64,000 nucleotides of DNA from NCBI RefSeq assembly GCF_965243865.1, contig NZ_OZ251603.1, positions 3,162,001 through 3,226,000 of the forward strand. The letters run 5' to 3'. Source of the DNA: Hyphomicrobium_A sp965243865. Lineage in GTDB: Bacteria; Pseudomonadota; Alphaproteobacteria; Rhizobiales; Hyphomicrobiaceae. A program made the position numbers and the translations under genes. Below, piece by piece: positions 61,749-64,000 of the stretch; the stretch's first letter is position 1, and the number at the start of each line of letters is the position of its first letter. The notes beneath the pieces were generated by a model, which worked only from the letters and a program-made list of their open reading frames with translations, did not search any database and was not told the origin of the DNA.

Positions 61749-62717
61749 TTAGTGCTCTTGGCCCTGTGTCGCCCCTCGGAACGGCAGCCGGACGATCGCG
61801 ACGATCGCGGCTGTGATCGCGCCGGCGACGAGACCTAGCAACGCTGCACCGGCCGCCGACACCACCCATGTGAGGATATCGCCGTCGAACGGGATCGCAT
61901 CGCCGATCACTGCGGCCACCGCATGAATGATGTGCTCGGGCTGGGTGATGCCGAACTGGGCCAGCCCGTGCACCAGAATCCCGCCACCCACCCAAAGCAT
62001 CGCCACCATGCCAACGAAGCTGAGCGTCTCCAGAAATGGTGGCATCCCGCGAACCAGCGCGCGGCCGATCGGACCCGAGATAGCGCCATTGCGCTGCGCC
62101 AGCCGCGCACCGATGTCGTCAGCCCTGACGATCAGTGCCACCGCGCCATAGACGCCGACCGTGATCACCACCGCAACGATCGCCAGTACGATGGCCTGCG
62201 TGACGATGTCGGGGGAGCTCACAGCGGCCAGCGCGATCGCCATGATCTCGGCGGACAGGATGAAGTCGGTGCGGATCGCACCCGCCACTTTCTCATCTTC
62301 CAGCGTCTTGTCGCCCTTGGCGAGCCGCACGGCCACCTTCACACCCTTGCCTTCTTTCGTCTCCCCCACCAGCATGTGCTGCACCTTCTCGTACCCCTCG
62401 AAAGAGAGATAGAGGCCACCCAGCATCAATAGCGGCGTGATGGCTTGTGGAAGGAAAGCGCTGAGCAGCAGCGCCGCGGGCAGCAGGAACAGAAGCTTGT
62501 TGCGCAGCGATCCGACAGCGATCCGCCCGACGATTGGCAGTTCGCGCGTGGCGGCAAGGCCCGTCACGTAGCGCGGCGTGACAGCAGCGTCGTCGATCAC
62601 CACGCCCGCAGCCTTGCTGCTCGCCTTAACGGCCTGGCCCGCGGCATCGTCCAGCGTCACCGCGGCCAGCTTCGCCAGTGCAACCACATCGTCGAGAAGT
62701 GCAAGCAATCCGCTCAA
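61749..62717 (-). CDS. DUF808 (YedI-type) membrane protein
   Basis: 322 residues with about seven hydrophobic segments. The start SGLLALLDDVVALAKLAAVT, the ASSKAAGVVIDDAAVTPRYV region and LPIVGRIAVGSLRNKLLFLLP are those of the YedI/DUF808 family. Its function is unknown. The gene converges on the secreted-protein gene with an 18-bp gap. Confidence 0.88.
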   Translation of the reverse strand: MSGLLALLDDVVALAKLAAVTLDDAAGQAVKASSKAAGVVIDDAAVTPRYVTGLAATRELPIVGRIAVGSLRNKLLFLLPAALLLSAFLPQAITPLLMLGGLYLSFEGYEKVQHMLVGETKEGKGVKVAVRLAKGDKTLEDEKVAGAIRTDFILSAEIMAIALAAVSSPDIVTQAIVLAIVAVVITVGVYGAVALIVRADDIGARLAQRNGAISGPIGRALVRGMPPFLETLSFVGMVAMLWVGGGILVHGLAQFGITQPEHIIHAVAAVIGDAIPFDGDILTWVVSAAGAALLGLVAGAITAAIVAIVRLPFRGATQGQEH

Positions 62718-62808
62718 TTTACCAACCCCATCTGCGCCCGGCTAAGCATCAGGAACCTCTCAGTTCTATTGCCGTTGTCCCAAGTCCAACGAGCGGAGGC
62801 AGGCGCCC

Positions 62809-63249
62809 ATGACGCGGAAGAGCTTGGCTGAAATCGCGCAGCGCATGCGCGACATCGACATCGCAATGCTTTCAACTAAGACGCAGTCTGGCGAGATTGC
62901 AAGCCGCCCGATGAGCAACAACTCCGATGTCGACTACGACGGCGACAGCTACTTCTTCACGTACGCCTCATCGCAGATGGTCGCCGATATCTCAGCGGAC
63001 GATCACGTGTCCTTGGCGTTCTCGGTCGAGCCGGGTCTGTTCTCCGGTGGCGGTCTCTTCATAGCCGTCACGGGCAGGGCGCAAGCCGTCCGTGACAAGG
63101 GCCTGTTCGCCGCGCATTGGACTCCCGATTTGGACGCCTGGTTCGAGCAGGGCATCGACACGCCCGGCCTGGTGATGCTCCACGTGCGAGCCGTGCACAT
63201 CAAATACTGGGAAGGCGAGGAGGAGGGAGAGGTCGACCTCGCCGCATGA
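62809..63249 (+). CDS. pyridoxamine-phosphate-oxidase-like general stress protein
   Basis: 146 residues. A split-barrel flavin-binding fold: MRDIDIAMLSTKTQSGEIAS, YFFTYASSQMVADISADD, VSLAFSVEPG and ALMLHVRAVHIKYWEGEE-like VMLHVRAVHIKYWEG. It belongs to the general stress (FMN-binding, PNPOx-like) group, not the true PdxH. Divergent from the DUF808 gene. Confidence 0.85.
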   Translation: MTRKSLAEIAQRMRDIDIAMLSTKTQSGEIASRPMSNNSDVDYDGDSYFFTYASSQMVADISADDHVSLAFSVEPGLFSGGGLFIAVTGRAQAVRDKGLFAAHWTPDLDAWFEQGIDTPGLVMLHVRAVHIKYWEGEEEGEVDLAA

Positions 63250-63346
63250 ACGCCTCAGCCCGCACTCATGCAATTGTCCAGCTCATCATGGCGCCCAATC
63301 TTGCGAGCGGCTAAGCTGCGCAAAGCCCCTGGAGATGGAGAGTTCC

Positions 63347-63547
63347 ATGAAGGAATACGTGAAGGGCGTGCGTCATGACACGCTGAGCGCGATCGCCAAT
63401 GCCGAGAAATTGCTCACGGCTCTGGGCGATGAGGAGGGCGCCGGCACCGATAAGTTGCGCAAGGCGACGAAGCGCTTGGCTAAGCACTTGAAGGAGGAGC
63501 TGGCCGAGTGGGACGAAAAGTACAAGAAGGCACGCGATAAGGCCTGA
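63347..63547 (+). CDS. small helical protein, unknown
   Basis: 66 residues from the ATG at 63347. It is highly charged and helical (AIANAEKLLTALGDEEGAGT, KATKRLAKHLKEELAEWDEK) and resembles the cytosolic part of ElaB/YqjD-type stress proteins, but no membrane helix follows. GGAGA lies a few bases upstream. It is 97 bp after the stress flavoprotein gene. Confidence 0.6.
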   Translation: MKEYVKGVRHDTLSAIANAEKLLTALGDEEGAGTDKLRKATKRLAKHLKEELAEWDEKYKKARDKA

Positions 63548-63695
63548 GGCCAAGTTCGCTTGCTTCTTCGCTGCATCCAAGGGAATCTGTGTCAGAACGG
63601 TACCGCTCTTAACATTCGGGCGGAACCGGCGCTCTTGGACGAGAGTTTCTAGCGGGAAGACAAACGCTTCCCCCTGGAAACTGCGAGCCGATGCT

Positions 63696-63920
63696 ATGCG
63701 CCTGTTCCTGATCTCGATGACCGCGATGGTCGCGTCCACCGCCTGCCTCGGACTGCTTTTCCTTTACGCGCTCATCGTGCCGACCCTGCCGCCGCCCGCC
63801 ATAGCGATTTCAGCGATTTCTCCCTCGCCCAGCTGGCGGGGTGAGCCGGTCGAGAATTGGGAAGTCCAAGCAGCTCCCGCCCTTCCCCGCCTCGTCACGC
63901 TGGCCTCAGACGGCATCTGA
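63696..63920 (+). CDS. possible small membrane protein
   Basis: 74 residues. One hydrophobic segment (about 4-32, with TACLGLLFLYALIVPTLPPP) is followed by a short polar Pro/Ser-rich tail. No ribosome site of good quality and no family are visible. Kept as a low-confidence gene; it could be chance coding. Confidence 0.35.
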   Translation: MRLFLISMTAMVASTACLGLLFLYALIVPTLPPPAIAISAISPSPSWRGEPVENWEVQAAPALPRLVTLASDGI

Positions 63921-64000
63921 TCTTCAACTCCTGTGGGGCCCGACGCGGCTTTCGGAGCCCGGTGGCCACGTCGTCCACCGCTGCCCAACCCGTCGCAGGG

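Overview
The window reads as chromosomal DNA from a GC-rich alphaproteobacterium of the order Hyphomicrobiales, probably a methylotroph-related lineage near Hyphomicrobiaceae. This is inferred from a gmaS/mgsABC (N-methylglutamate pathway) operon, DUF2852 proteins, a CreA protein, the ergothioneine genes egtB-egtD, a class I PHA synthase, and frequent TTG/GTG starts with ATGA gene overlaps. No plasmid, phage-structural or CRISPR genes are visible.

Layout. 1-1325: right edge of an integrated element, with a tyrosine recombinase running off the left end and a 3' fragment of tRNA-Leu(UAA) as the likely att site. 1369-16083: emrA-emrB efflux pair, glutamate decarboxylase, NUDIX hydrolase, rmuC, PAP2 phosphatase, creA, a YcgN-type Cys-cluster protein, the ABC-F protein uup, a flavoprotein and a NarL-type two-component pair. 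16334-27094: a group II truncated haemoglobin, then a ten-gene minus-strand operon (three small membrane proteins, an APC permease, two unknown proteins, mgsA-mgsB-mgsC, gmaS). It ends at a strong terminator and is divergent from an XRE-cupin regulator and a class I amidotransferase. 27085-37492: FAD monooxygenase, zinc-finger protein, hydrolase, extensin-like protein, small secreted proteins, egtBD, a TetR regulator, a basic histone-like protein, two DUF2852-type proteins and a pentapeptide-repeat protein. 37630-49952: fused 5-oxoprolinase/hydantoinase, DjlA-like protein, amidase, SpoIIAA-like protein, PHA synthase, a Pcm/erythromycin-esterase fusion, phasin, CBS and SH3 proteins. 50253-63920: TonB receptor, group III truncated haemoglobin with a di-haem peroxidase, recQ, tRNA-Gln(CUG), M15 peptidase, ppx-rlmE and assorted stress and membrane proteins.

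Main discovery. Between the permease/mgs/gmaS operon and the XRE-cupin regulator lies a scar of a deleted N-methylglutamate dehydrogenase (mgdABCD, soxBDAG-like) operon. The first ~40 codons of an MgdA/SoxB-like gene are joined, out of frame, to the C-terminus of an MgdC/SoxA-like gene and then to part of an MgdD/SoxG-like gene, in ancestral gene order. At this locus the enzymes that make gamma-glutamylmethylamide and N-methylglutamate remain, but the enzyme that oxidises N-methylglutamate is gone. The operon may depend on a dehydrogenase elsewhere or may have been repurposed.

Second discovery. A palindromic repeat family occurs as an inverted pair between two convergent genes and twice, in frame, inside the 1233-residue oxoprolinase gene. 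There it encodes related Pro-rich insert peptides. This resembles the intragenic palindromic elements known from Rickettsia.
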